Shown here in pieces: positions 47,896 to 58,923 of a stretch of DNA of 64,000 nt. Source of the DNA: Paracamarosporium sp. OC-R06-R3 (taxonomy: Eukaryota; Ascomycota; Dothideomycetes; Pleosporales; Didymosphaeriaceae); contig JACVRA010000055.1 in NCBI GenBank assembly GCA_019828545.1, forward strand, positions 34,915 through 98,914, given 5' to 3'. The first letter of the stretch is position 1; each line of letters opens with the position of its first letter. A program made the translations under genes and the position numbers. The notes below the pieces were generated by a model. It was not told the DNA's origin and searched no databases. It saw nothing but the letters and a program-made list of their open reading frames with translations.

Positions 47896-50800
47896 CTACT
47901 CGTCATCTTGAACGTTCTGGCGCTCCTTCCTAAGCTTCGACAACGCTTTTCCAGATGCCTTGTCCACTTTGGCTTTCTTCTGCTGAACATCCTTGCACAT
48001 GGCATTGAATTCCTGTTCATGATTTTGTAGAAGCAAGTTCAATGAATGCTGGCCATCTTTGGCATAGGTGTCTGCTATCTCAGTGACAGCAGACTCGTTA
48101 TCGACGATATGCCGTAATACACGGTTTGAGACGCGGAGGAGCTGGTCTTTCAGATCGCGCTGGTAAGGCTGCAGGCTGGCCTCCCACTCCATCTCTTCGG
48201 CTTCCGACGTTGGCACGGGAGGATCGGTCTTGGGTTCAAGCTCTGCAGATGTCGAGCTGTGGCTGCTTGGTGAATGATCCATTGGTGGAGGCGAAGACCT
48301 GAAGTGCATAAGGGAAGTCTTGGTCTCCAATTGCTGTGGCTTTCCGAAATCAACTAGAGTATCTCCTTCCATTTCAGTACCGCCGGCTGTTTGTTGACAA
48401 TTATTGTGTCCGCACGGAATCGGACGGGCACATGCTTCTATTGGCACGACCGTAGGCGGTTCCACAGTTCGGCTGCGGGAGCACCTAACACACTCTGGTG
48501 CTCGAATCCGAAGCATTTCGGCTGGCTGAGTTATTCCGGTGTGCTTGCTCGCCGTGATTGGACTCTGTTTCAAGGGCGGATGGGCTTGGATGGATGTGCT
48601 GCTGGGGCTGTCACCCAACTCGATAGGATGATCTTGAGAACTACCCTTAATGAGTTCTGGTTCCTGCGAGCCAGCTTTGTTTCCAGTAAGTCTTCGAGTG
48701 AAGTCGTTGATTTTTCGATGGTTCAATTGGAAAGGGTCGCTTTTCTCGATTTTGTACTCTCCCTGTTCCTTCTCCATGATGACCTGGTGCCGATCTGCGT
48801 GTCCAGAGATCGCTGTCGATGCTGCGTGGGGCGAAGCAGGAGTTGGCTTGCTGTTACTCGAGAGTATTTCTAAGTTAGCAGACATGCCGGAAGGGATCCG
48901 CTTGCCGAGTCGATGAATGGGAGTCTGACGCTCATCAGGCTGCTTTCGTGACCGTACCGATGGTTGTTGGTAACTCCTCGGTGAGGCCACGCGCATGGTT
49001 TCTTCAATAGCTGGCTTTGGTGGAGCCTGCATAATTCCATTTGCTCGGTTGCCGCAAGGACTTGAAGGATCTTGAAGTAGTCTTACAGGAGCGATCGTGA
49101 GCGGTGGCTTGATTATCGGAGACTGACCCGCATATGCATTCATGTCGACTCCATGGTGATCCAGTCTAGTTCGTTTGGATCGTGGTGTCAACGGTAGTGT
49201 ACTGGCTGAAGTCCGCTTCTTCGATGCTACACCTTCCTCAGTCTTCGAGACGTGGGCTTCAATACCGCTAGGCTCGCTTTCACTTTCCGTTTCGTTTAGT
49301 TTTCCTAGAATGTGTGTCTCGGGACTCGGGATCGCCTGTTTCGGAGCATTGCCCACTTCGGTTTTCTGCTTTTTCCGATCTGCCATACTAGGCTTGTATG
49401 TATTGCACACTTCGCTACCTGTTTTGGAACCTTTCAAATCTTGAGCTCCACTTACACTTGCTGTTGGCTGTAGATTTGACAGTAAAGAGCCTTTGAGTGG
49501 CTGCGGCGGCCTTGTGCCGGCTCTTGGTTGTCTGGGTTTCCTGCCGCTCGTAGTGCCTTTGGTCGGTGATGACGCCGAAGACTGTTTTCTAGCCGAAGTT
49601 CTTGTAGACCTCAAACGATATCCATTCGTCTTCTTACTGTCTGTATAGTCGGAATTCGAATCGTTATTTTTAGACAAAAAGTCCTCCTTGCATGTCGTTG
49701 TCTTCGCATGTGTTCGTTTAGTACTTCGTTGAGCGCCTTTCTCATCTTCTTGGGTTTCTTGTGGGATGTTGAAGACACCTGACTTCCGGTGCCGTGGATT
49801 TTCAACTAGTTTCTCGCTAGAGTTGAAGTTTTTGGATAAATCTGTGGACACTGAGACCTCTTTGTCGACCCAATGTGTATTTGAGCCTGGTAGATTTTCT
49901 TGGTCATCGGTCTCGGTCGACCTATGAACGTTTGACTTCAGCTTTCGTGCCACTGATCCCCGGGTAGCAGATTTCGTCGCCGAGATTTGTGAGGTGGTAA
50001 TACTTGTGTGACTAGGAGATGTCTTCTTCGCCTTCGCTTTTGTAGGCCGTTTGATTGATGGTGAATGATCAGGAAATTCGATTTCAGTATGCGTAGCATC
50101 TAGTGTGGACGTGATCCCGCCTGAACCTAGAATCTTTTTCACTACAGGAAGCGTTCCATGTTTGGTAGGGGCTGATGAGCTGTTTACCCCAGAGACTGCC
50201 TCTGGAGCCGATTGAGATGCCTGATGGCTGCCCTTAGAAGCGCTCCCCTCCCGCTGTGACTTGTCAAATTTGGTCACTGTACCCTTCGAGAGCGCGCTTG
50301 CGTCATTTTTGGTGGTTCTCTTTTCAGTCGATTCTCCGTCGAGCCCCAAGCCCGAGATGATCATCTTATGGCTTAAACTTCCCTTCGGGTAGAGAACCTC
50401 GTTAATAGATCCCATGCATTCCTCAGCATCAAGGTCATTCTGCATGATGATAGTAAACTCATTAACAGAATGCTCCGAGCAGTTCACTACATATGATAGT
50501 GAGTCAGGCAAGAATTCTAGCACAACTGCCCAAGGTGCAACCGGCGCGAGTCCACCTTGAGAGTCATATGTTTTCGATGGTTGGCGGCGGACGCGCTTGA
50601 TAGAAGATAGCGGTATATGCACAAACTCAATGTCGTGTAGAGCGGACGCTGGTGTGATAATGGTAAGTGTTTCGCCTTCGATGAGGAGTACAGGCACGTT
50701 CTCATCGTCGGCCGACCATCTATAACCGTCCGCGGCAAAGAGGGCTACTGGGTACAAAAGCACGAACTGAGGTGAGGAACCCCCCAGTGAAAGTTCTGAA

Positions 50801-51261
50801 AGCGTATCCATGTAATCCTGAAATCCTTTCATCCAGTGGGTATCTGCAGCCTGAGGAAATAAGGTTGCCGTAGGATGAACCTTGCTCTCGGACCAGAAGT
50901 CGGAGAACTTGATCCCTCTTGAGAGTCCAGCGCGGATTATCAGACCTGCCACTATTTTGGTCTCTTCAGCTTCGTTTAGGCCCAGAATGGTTGCACCCAC
51001 GCGGACGAGATCGTCCGGATCACGGGCAAAATGCGACGCCACATTGGGATGAGACTCAATCAGTCTCACTAGAACGAGCCCCGTCCATCGCCGGCGTACG
51101 ACAGGACGGCTTTGGTCGCAGAAAGCTTCGAGACATGCCTTTGCCGTGGCTTGGAGAGTGGGCGAAGATGTGATTGTCTCTTTGAGTAGGAGCCCGTGCA
51201 GTGACAGGCAAGCGGCCTTGTCGTCGGGGTTTATGAGCGCATTTTCAAGCGACTGGGACAT
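47896..51261 (-). CDS. Large protein with meiotic axis core-like architecture (Red1/Rec10/SYCP2-like, tentative)
   Basis: An uninterrupted reading frame of 1121 residues; I cannot name it with certainty. Residues 1-165 are all-helical and read like an armadillo-type domain (SLHGLLLKETITSSPTLQ, VVRRRWTGLVLVRLIESHP). Residues about 165-310 look like a beta-rich PH-type domain (VPVLLIEGETLTIITP, IEFVHIPLSSIKRVRR, PWAVVLEFLP). About 700 residues of Ser/Lys/Pro-rich disordered sequence follow, and the last 100 residues form a predicted coiled coil (LKDQLLRVSNRVLRHI to ALSKLRKERQ). That order (ARM-like, PH-like, long linker, C-terminal coiled coil) is the one described for the chromosome-axis proteins Red1, Rec10 and SYCP2. 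The assignment rests on architecture, not residue identity. An exact ACGCGT lies about 70 bases upstream. The start MSQSLENALINPDD is the only good ATG before the helical domain. Confidence 0.6.
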   Translation of the reverse strand: MSQSLENALINPDDKAACLSLHGLLLKETITSSPTLQATAKACLEAFCDQSRPVVRRRWTGLVLVRLIESHPNVASHFARDPDDLVRVGATILGLNEAEETKIVAGLIIRAGLSRGIKFSDFWSESKVHPTATLFPQAADTHWMKGFQDYMDTLSELSLGGSSPQFVLLYPVALFAADGYRWSADDENVPVLLIEGETLTIITPASALHDIEFVHIPLSSIKRVRRQPSKTYDSQGGLAPVAPWAVVLEFLPDSLSYVVNCSEHSVNEFTIIMQNDLDAEECMGSINEVLYPKGSLSHKMIISGLGLDGESTEKRTTKNDASALSKGTVTKFDKSQREGSASKGSHQASQSAPEAVSGVNSSSAPTKHGTLPVVKKILGSGGITSTLDATHTEIEFPDHSPSIKRPTKAKAKKTSPSHTSITTSQISATKSATRGSVARKLKSNVHRSTETDDQENLPGSNTHWVDKEVSVSTDLSKNFNSSEKLVENPRHRKSGVFNIPQETQEDEKGAQRSTKRTHAKTTTCKEDFLSKNNDSNSDYTDSKKTNGYRLRSTRTSARKQSSASSPTKGTTSGRKPRQPRAGTRPPQPLKGSLLSNLQPTASVSGAQDLKGSKTGSEVCNTYKPSMADRKKQKTEVGNAPKQAIPSPETHILGKLNETESESEPSGIEAHVSKTEEGVASKKRTSASTLPLTPRSKRTRLDHHGVDMNAYAGQSPIIKPPLTIAPVRLLQDPSSPCGNRANGIMQAPPKPAIEETMRVASPRSYQQPSVRSRKQPDERQTPIHRLGKRIPSGMSANLEILSSNSKPTPASPHAASTAISGHADRHQVIMEKEQGEYKIEKSDPFQLNHRKINDFTRRLTGNKAGSQEPELIKGSSQDHPIELGDSPSSTSIQAHPPLKQSPITASKHTGITQPAEMLRIRAPECVRCSRSRTVEPPTVVPIEACARPIPCGHNNCQQTAGGTEMEGDTLVDFGKPQQLETKTSLMHFRSSPPPMDHSPSSHSSTSAELEPKTDPPVPTSEAEEMEWEASLQPYQRDLKDQLLRVSNRVLRHIVDNESAVTEIADTYAKDGQHSLNLLLQNHEQEFNAMCKDVQQKKAKVDKASGKALSKLRKERQNVQDDE

Positions 51262-52194
51262 TGTTGATGTTGCGGTTTACCATCCAAGTTGTGTGGCGCG
51301 TCCAGATGCGCGACGCGACAGGCTAGGGTACGCGTGTTGGAAAATGGAGGGTGAGAATTGACAGCTGTAGACGCACAATGAGAAATATGGAGAGGGTAAG
51401 TGCGAAAGAAAGGATGATGAGAGGAGACAAAGAGAAGTTCAACAACAGAAAAACGTGCAGGTGCGACTGCAGGTCCAAGGTTGTTCGGAGGAAGGTACGA
51501 GGCAGCGCGCTGCGACAGGTACTCCTTCACCTTCAACCAGCGCAGCGCATCTGCACTAAGGGCAGCGATCGTGATGGCCGATCAAACGATGTATGAGTAT
51601 GATGCAATAGAGGTAGCGCGCGCGTGTCTCCGTTTAGTATGGCGTTAGAGGGTTGGACTGGAAGCGTGGACTACTGAAGGCTTGCTGGAGAAATCCTTGG
51701 AGGACGCTGTTTGAGCAGATCATACGGCACACGGTAAGCTCGAGGGTGGTGAGAAGAGTCAGTTAGTTTTTGCGCACATTGCAATGTTTATGCGGAAATA
51801 TGGTTGGGACGCGTCTTTGTTGGACTTGACACGAAATACGCGCGCGCTCAATGGTGCACGCGGGCGGACTGCGCTACGCCGAATCCGGCCTTCACTACCG
51901 TAGTTTACTCCGACGCTAAGCAGTGTGTTTGTGGATGCTGTTCTACGCTGGGAATATCTATCTCTCAACAGCCCGTATTTTATTTTTACGGCCGTTTCGT
52001 GTTTGGTCATGTGGCTTGCGGCTGTTTTGCAGGCCCCTATTCTCCGACGGAGCAAGGCTAATCCTGAACCCGGTCCGATCCTTCAGCATGGTAGGAGGTC
52101 GGACAGGTGTCCTTGCACTGCCGGCACTCCTCGAAAACAACACATTCCGAACAGTTGAACTGCCCTGCCACATCGTGAGATATTGCTGGAAGAA
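51262..52194. promoter_or_regulatory. Divergent promoter region, axis-like gene / MFS transporter
   Basis: About 930 bases. Near the axis-like gene it is rich in CGCG, with an exact ACGCGT at 51330-51335. The rest contains only short, unrelated frames. Confidence 0.5.
51330..51335. promoter_or_regulatory. MluI cell-cycle box (ACGCGT) upstream of the axis-like gene
   Basis: Exact ACGCGT 69 bases before the start codon, with further CGCG cores (gcgcgtcc and gcgcgacgcgac) at about 51296-51318. In fission yeast, MBF controls premeiotic S-phase genes including cohesin and axis components, so the site fits the proposed role. Not proof of binding. Confidence 0.45.
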
Positions 52195-54127
52195 ATGAAG
52201 CAAGGTGCGGAGGATGAAAATAAAGATGCGCCAGTGGTGGAAGCTTCGGTGGTGCCTAGCATCGGCAACATCAGACTCCATTTGATCATTGCTGGGTAAG
52301 TATAGAGCACCAAAAGATATCGACGTGGGAGACACTGTTGATTTCTTCGAAACACTAAAGCAACAAGTTTTACTTGCTCTATTTCTACGGTTTCGGTCAC
52401 GCGCCCTAGTAAAGCACTGACGGGAACAGGCTATGGCTCTGCTTGTTTATCTCTGCAATGGACACCACCATCATCACGACTGCTCTCTTACGAATCTCCA
52501 GCAGTTTCTATGCGCTTGACCAAGGACCATGGCTGGTCACCGCCTACCTGCTTGCCTACAACTCTTTCTTGATGATCACGGCGAAGCTGAGCGACGTATG
52601 GGGTCTGCGAACGATCCTGATCGCCTTCAATGGCTTCTTCCTCGTCTTCTCAATGGCCTGCAGTGCAGCCCAAACGATGAGCCAGCTGTACAGTAACCAG
52701 TCCATCGCTTCGGATGCTTACTGACGACGTCTAGAATCGTTTTCCGGGCTCTTCAAGGCGTTGGTGGTTCAGGACTATACTCGCTCGTCTTCGTAGCTAT
52801 CGTAAAGCTGGTTGTCCCGGAAAAGATGGCATTCTATTCAGGCGTCGTCAGCTCTGTATTTGCTTTAGCGAATCTGCTCGGGCCTCTGATTGGAGGCGCA
52901 ATCAGTGATCATACCAATTGGAGATGGATCTTCTGGATCAACGGCCCAGTTATCGCAATCGCAATGGCCATATTGCTCTTCACGATGCCTGGCCTGAACG
53001 ACAAGAAGTCCACCAAAGAACGCCTGCGGGGTTTCGACGTCGTTGGAGGTGTACTCTCTGTCTGCTGGCCCATACCTCTACTCTTTGCCCTGCAGGAAGC
53101 CGGTGTGTCCTATGAATGGAACAGCGGAGTTATCATCGGTACTCTCGTCACGGCGTTCGTATTGCTCATTATGTTCATACTCTATGAGGCCTGGGCATCA
53201 TGCAAGACCAAGCTTGATGTTATCTTTCCGGCACGATTCGTCACTAATCCTGCATCCGCCTTGTTGCTCTTCAGCATGTTTCTACTCGGCATGCCGTTCA
53301 CAGTCATGTTCATTCAGCTACCGCAACGCTTCCAAGGCGTGAACTTTACGAGCGCAGAGCGTGCGGGTATCCTTCTCTTGCCCGTTTCGCTGCTTACTCC
53401 TGTTGGTGCTATGATCGGTGGTGTACTAAACAACAAGAAGATCCCCGCTGAATACATTTTGATTATAGCTACCGCAATAGTCAGTATAGGAACAGGGCTT
53501 CTAAGCAGCTTGCCCATCGATTCTGGTATCGTGGACGCAACTTATGGATACGAGATCATCACGGGTTTCGGGCTTGGTCTTGCGAGCACCCCTTATTACA
53601 TTATGCTGTATACCAGCGTTGAAGAAAGAGATGTTCCGATAGGAACCGGTATACTGAATATGCTACGGACGCTCGGCGGGTGAGTACTTGGTCGTCCAAA
53701 AAATACTGAGTCAATCCGTGACCTGACTTCGAACAGTGCCGTCGCCGTTGCTATTTGCTCTGCTCTGCATAACGCAGTCCTGGCAGATGACCTGTCGGCG
53801 TTCCTAAGCCCAGAACAGATCGCCGGTGTCAAGGCTTCTGGCACGCTAACCGCTCAGTTGCCTGAGAAGAGCCGCATCGAGCTTGGCCGAGTGTTTGGCA
53901 GAAGCTACAACAAGCAGTTCAAGGTCATACTGGCTTTCACGCTGCTAAACTTCTTAATGGCGATTGTACTAGCAGTGGTCAGGAAGAAGAAAGGCATCTT
54001 TGGGAAGATACCAGTGAGGACGTTGGAAAATGAATTCACAAAGACCAGCGACAGGCCCGGGAGTGAGAATGACGCGGCGATGCTCGGAGACAGAAAGACG
54101 CAAGAGACTGAGATTACTAAAGACTAG
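52195..54127 (+). CDS. MFS multidrug transporter, DHA2 (14-spanner) type
   Basis: Proton-linked exporter of the drug:H+ antiporter-2 family in a cell membrane. Four exons: 52195-52295, 52430-52687, 52735-53679 and 53737-54127, 564 residues. The first membrane helix begins LWLCLFISAMDTTIITTALL (motif D1), followed by GPWLVTAYLLAYNSFLM, IVFRALQGVGGSGLYSLVF, LANLLGPLIGGAISDHTNW (antiporter motif C) and WRWIFWINGPVIA. About fourteen hydrophobic segments can be counted. Intron 2 was placed at 52688 so that MSQL joins IVFRALQG, as in homologues. The start MKQGAEDENKD precedes a short cytosolic tail. Substrate is unknown; there is no neighbouring biosynthetic gene cluster. Another MFS gene of a different family follows 674 bases later on the same strand. 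Confidence 0.93.
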
Positions 54128-54801
54128 CAGGGGGAGTTGCAGGCAGTGGGTAGATAATACGTATCCAATACACGGAGCGATAAGAGCACCGCCCTGTGCT
54201 TTCGCATGGCCGACCCCCACACGAACCTTCGGGCCGAGGTCACGCCAGCATGCGGGCACTCCGCAGCCCGCATGCTGTTGCCGAAGCTTAGCGCGCTTTC
54301 CTCTCCGCCCATTGGCCCCACACCCCTGCCTTCCCCGCGCCAAGCATCACCAAGCCTCCCAACGTCTTGGGGCAACGTCAACGGCCGTGACGAGCTGCCA
54401 GCACCATCACGGAGTTCCGGGACACATGTGTACAAGTGGCTCGGATCATGGGTAGACTAGGCTACCAAGCACCGAAGGAGCTGCCATTTGCTGGCTGGGC
54501 TAGAAGCCATCCCATTTGTAAGACCACGCTGAGGTAGTGTAGACCCGCTGATAGGATGACGTTGTGGGGACAAGGGATGGGTGCTCGTGGTGGTGTGGGC
54601 CCGGGGTAACGCCTGAGGGATCAGCAGCGGATGGAAGGGTCGTGAACAATGGGATAAGTGTGGGAGCCGCCCGTGCCCTATCTGAGGTATTTCTTTTGAC
54701 GTAGTCGTGCCCGTCCTCTCTGTCCTCTGGTGCTCTGAGCTCCGTCCCCCCCAATTCTCCCGTCCACCTGCTTTTCGTGATTCGCACCAAAGGATTTCGA
54801 A
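54128..54801. other. Spacer between two MFS genes
   Basis: About 670 bases: 3' flank of the first transporter and promoter of the second, CT-rich just before the ATG at 54802. No further feature. Confidence 0.5.
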
Positions 54802-56622
54802 ATGGCGTCCGCATTGGAGAAAGAGCGCGGCAGTAACGATATCAGCGACGAGAAACTCGAGGCGCAGGACCGTCATCATCTGGAAGCCCTTCACGCGAAT
54901 GATCCCATACCCGACCCCGACGCGGGGTTGAGCGCGGAGGAGCGCGCTGCTATTGTATGCCTCAACAACACCTACCTGTCGCAATCAGCTCATTTTGACC
55001 TATCATCAGGACCGCAAACTTCTCTGGAAACTTGATTGGAGACTTTTGCCATGGCTCTCCTTCTTGTACCTGATTTCCTTTCTGGATCGAACCAACATCG
55101 GTAAGTACTGTTCGGCTCGACTGTCGAAAAGCAGTATCCCAGCATCATCATCAGCGTCGTACCGTGCGAATTAGGAAGGAGTCATACTAACATAGTCCAG
55201 GCAATGCAAAAATAGACGGCCTGCAAGAAGACCTCCACATGACCAACGGTCAATACAATGCTACCCTCTCTATCTTCTTCGTCTCATATGCTGTCTTCGA
55301 GCCCGCCACCAATATCCTTCTCAAGAAAATGCGTCCCAGCGTGTTTCTGCCTCTGATCATGCTTGGATGGGGAATCTGCATGACGACTATGGGTCTAGTG
55401 CATAACTATGCCGGTTTGATGACTGCAGTGAGTTACTCCATGCCATCCTACGGCCTCTACATTTGCGGCGAATAGACCCGTTGCTGATGCTATACGTAGC
55501 GCTGGTTCCTCGGCATGTGCGAAGCTGGCCTGTTTCCTGGTGTAAACTACTACCTTTCCTGCTGGTACAAGAGATCAGAATTCGGTATCCGTGCTGCTAT
55601 CTTCTTCTCAGCAGCTGCACTTGCGGGCTCCTTTGGCGGTCTGCTCGCCGCGGGTATCGCCCAGATGGGGGGTGTAGGAGGAAAACCAGGATGGGCCTGG
55701 ATCTTTGTACGTCACCCTTTCGTCCCTATACTCTCGTCCTCAAGCATAGCTAACGCATCCGCAGATTCTTGAAGGTCTCGCCACTATCCTTGTAGGAATA
55801 GCAAGCTACTGGATGGTCCACGACTTCCCGGACGAAGCGAAATTCCTCTCCACCGACGACCGTAACCGCGTGCTACGCCGTCTCCGCGCCGATCAACAAG
55901 CATCCGCTTCGCACGAAAGCTTCAAGATGAAGTACTTCTGGCAGTCAGTCGGGGACTACAAAACCTGGTGCTACGCCGTCATCTACATGGGCGCCGACGG
56001 CGCCCTCTACGCCTTTTCTCTCTTCCTCCCAACCATTATTCGCCAACTCTACCCGCAGTACTCGTCTACGGTCGCGAACTTGCTTTCCGTGCCTCCCTAC
56101 GCTGCAGGAGCCATCGTGACCATCGCTATAGGGTACATTGCGGACCGCACGCGCCAACGCGGCTTATGCAATATCCTTATCTCGCTCATCGGCATCGTAG
56201 GCTTCAGCATGCTTCTCGGCTCTGCAAACCCCTCTGTAAACTACGCAGGCACCTTCCTCGGCGCTATGGGCATATACCCGTGCATCGCAAACACCATTTC
56301 CTGGGCTAGTAACAACGTCGAGGGCGTGTACAAGCGTGGTGTATCTCTCGGGTTTATCATCGGATGGGGTAATCTTAACGGCGTCGTGTCCTCCAACATC
56401 TACCGGACTAAAGACTCGCCGCGATTTTTCGTCGGACATGGTGTCGTGTTGGCGTACCTCCTGCTCTGGCTGTTTGGTGGCAGTGTTGTGACAAGGTGGC
56501 TACTTGCAAGAGAGAATAAGAAGAGATCGCGGGGTGAACGTGATGCGTGGGCAGAGGGCAAGAGTGAAGAACATATTCACGAGTTGGGTGATAAAAGACC
56601 GGATTTTATGTATACACTTTGA
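54802..56622 (+). CDS. MFS transporter, anion:cation symporter family (Dal5/Tna1-like)
   Basis: Uptake permease of the ACS family, whose fungal members import allantoate, nicotinate, pantothenate, biotin and similar organic anions. Five exons: 54802-54954, 55010-55100, 55201-55427, 55500-55706 and 55765-56622 (introns 55-100 bases), 511 residues. Family marks: DWRLLPWLSFLYLISFLDRTNIGNAK as helix 1 with its DRTNIGNA end, RWFLGMCEAGLFPGVNYYL (the R-x6-E-A-G-x-F-P signature), and GWAWIFILEG. About twelve membrane segments, with a charged C-terminal tail (RENKKRSRGERDAWAEG). The N-terminal 50 residues are cytosolic and acidic. The substrate cannot be assigned from sequence alone. Confidence 0.94.
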
Positions 56623-56797
56623 GGTTTAGATTAGGACTGATTACTGAGTTGTAAGTGGGTTGAGATTAGCAATAGTTATTGCACGAATGGCTTGATTGGA
56701 ATTGCAACACAATCTCTTGTAGATTGAAGATATGATAGATCAATTCATGCCAATACCTTGACAAGTGCCGCTAGTTATTCTCCCCTACATGAGCACC

Positions 56798-57941
56798 TTA
56801 CAACGTCCAGATGACGACCCTGCCATCAACGCCGCTCGAGCTGATCTTCGTGACCTGCCCACCGCTTTCTTCAAAGCTGCGAATGGTAGAAATAGTATTT
56901 TGATGCACCGTCTTCAACTTGGTGTCGTCCTTGGTGCTACCCTTAAGATCCATCTGCCTGAACATGTTCAACGCAGATTCCTCCCTCGAATCTTGCACAC
57001 CCGGACGCCCCTTGCTCTCCAAGCTGCCAGCAAGCTGCCAACCATTCTCGTCGCCCTGAAGACGGTAAGCTTCGCAATTGTACCCTGCGGCGATGATCTC
57101 GGACTCGGTTGACCAGACGAGCGACATGAATGGCAGCACCTGCGTGCTTATGCTCACAACAGCGCGAGGTGGCTCCTCAGGTGCAGAGGGGTAGACGACC
57201 GTAAGCGTGCTGTCGTGTGCCGCGAAAGCGAGCGCATTTCCAGAAGGCGAGAAAGCCACGCTATGAATCCAGCCTGCAGTGTTGTTCAGGAACTCGCCGC
57301 ACACGGTATTGAACGGCAGGCGCTCTCCCCACGCCGAGGGCTCAGGCCTCGCGTCGACACCCTTGACGAAGGCGGACAGCACGCGAGCGTGTCCGTCGGT
57401 AGAACCGGCGGCGAGCAGCACCGAGTTCGGGTGCCAGGAGACGGCGGTGATGGTTGATCGAATGGGCTTCTTGATGTGCTTGGACACCCACCAGTTGTCC
57501 TCTTCTTCGAAGTAGCACACGGGGATGAGGCGGGCACCGGAGCCAACGGCGAACTTGGTTTCCGAGGGGGCCCAACGGACACAGGTGGCGGCGCGGTTAA
57601 TGCGGAGAAGGACGAGAGTGGGCTTCCAGCCTTCAGGTGTGGGCTCCCAGACGTATGCGTTGCGGTCTGCGAATGAGTTAGCTGCCTGATGTTCCTCGAT
57701 GCGTGCGATGGGTCGTACCCTGGGAGCACGTCACGATCTTGCCGCTATTGGGCGCAATGTCGACGCCTGTAACCGTCTTGTCATGGCCAGTGAGCTCGTC
57801 CTTGAGCGTGTACTTGTTGCCTGAGCGCTGGTACAAGTCGACGATGTTCTCGCGAGCCACCGCGAGTGTCTGGCGGTCGGCGGAGAATGAGTGGTCCGTG
57901 ACGGGGTGGTGGAAGAGGTGGTGGACCTCTGGAGGAGACAT
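56798..57941 (-). CDS. ARPC1: Arp2/3 complex subunit 1 (ARPC1/p41)
   Basis: WD40 beta-propeller subunit of the actin-nucleating Arp2/3 complex (yeast Arc40, fission yeast Sop2), acting at endocytic patches. Two exons: 57941-57719 and 57666-56798 (52-base intron), 363 residues. The N-terminus MSPPEVHHLFHHPVTDHSFS and block KDELTGHDKTVTGVDIAP are typical, as are DRNAYVWE after the intron, NRAATCVRWAPSETKFAVGS, RSTITAVSWHPNSVLLAAGS and AGWIHSVAFSPSGNALAFA. The Arp2-contact insert is the charged loop SALNMFRQMDLKG with neighbours (about 300-325). The C-terminus ends on the last WD blade, GVDGRVVIWTL. It is divergent from the mS41 gene, 259 bases away. Confidence 0.95.
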
Positions 57942-58200
57942 TGTGGTGGTTCGAGGCAATAGGAGACTCTCTACTATTGCGATAAGCAGGTGTCCAGGCA
58001 AGGTGAGTGTCGTGGAGGGGCTGTTGCGTCGGCGCGCACGGTTGCAAGCTTGGCACCTCCGAAAAGTCGATGCCCATTTGGACATGGTGCATCAGACATC
58101 CAAAGCTCCGTTGCCATCGTCCCGTCGGCGCATCCGGCGTTACGCTCCCTATCCAGTACGACTGAACCCTCCTGCGCCTCCGAGGAGCGAATTGCTTGCC

Positions 58201-58923
58201 ATGATTCTCCGACGACCCCTTCTCAACGCGACAGCGACCGCCGCGTCCGCACCCAAAATCTGCGTCCGCAACCTGCAACACTCGATCCCCATCCGACCTG
58301 CTCCAAAGCCCACTCCTTTTATCCCCGACCACACCAGCTTCCTCACCGCAATCGGTCGAGGCCTCTCCGCACATGCCGCCAAGATACCCTCGTGGGAAGC
58401 CCTCTTCACCCTCTCGTCGCACCAACTGAAGGAACTCGGCGTTGAACCCGCGAGATCACGAAAATACTTGCTCCACTGGCGTGAGAAGTTCCGCAATGGC
58501 GAGTACGGCATTGGCGGAGACTGCAAGCACGTCACCGACGGTGTTGCCGAACTGAAGCTCATGGAAGCGCCTGTCGGACCGCACCCCATACCTGGCATGC
58601 ACGCACGTTCTGCCATGTCGACGGCAACACATGATCCAGGGACGAGGAAGGTGGTGGTGAACGTGCCAGTGGGTGCTGAGGCCCCGACAGAACCGCTGGA
58701 GACGTTGAGTAGTGTGCAGGGCGTGGTGGTCAAGGGTGCGAAGACGCTCAAGGGTAGCTATATCGAGCCAGTCAAGGGAAGCGCCGGTTTGAAAGCAAGG
58801 ATACGGTTACAGGAAGGCATTTGGGAGCAGAGGAGAGGGCACAAGGTTGATGGTGGTGAGAGGAGGAAGGCTGAAGTGAGGGCCAAGAGGAGGGCTGCTG
58901 AGAACAAGGAGAAGAACAGGTAA
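58201..58923 (+). CDS. FYV4: Mitochondrial small-subunit ribosomal protein mS41 (IGR motif)
   Basis: Mitoribosomal small-subunit protein of the Fyv4/mS41 family. One exon of 240 residues. The N-terminus MILRRPLLNATATAASAPK is basic and hydroxylated, as expected for mitochondrial import. The IGR motif domain follows: FLTAIGRGLSAHAAKIPSWE, LFTLSSHQLKELGVEPARSRKYL in two overlapping halves, and WREKFRNGEYG. The C-terminal third is basic and variable (RRKAEVRAKRRAAENKEKNR). An upstream in-frame ATG at 58084 would add 39 residues without a better presequence, so 58201 is preferred. Confidence 0.9.
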   Translation: MILRRPLLNATATAASAPKICVRNLQHSIPIRPAPKPTPFIPDHTSFLTAIGRGLSAHAAKIPSWEALFTLSSHQLKELGVEPARSRKYLLHWREKFRNGEYGIGGDCKHVTDGVAELKLMEAPVGPHPIPGMHARSAMSTATHDPGTRKVVVNVPVGAEAPTEPLETLSSVQGVVVKGAKTLKGSYIEPVKGSAGLKARIRLQEGIWEQRRGHKVDGGERRKAEVRAKRRAAENKEKNR

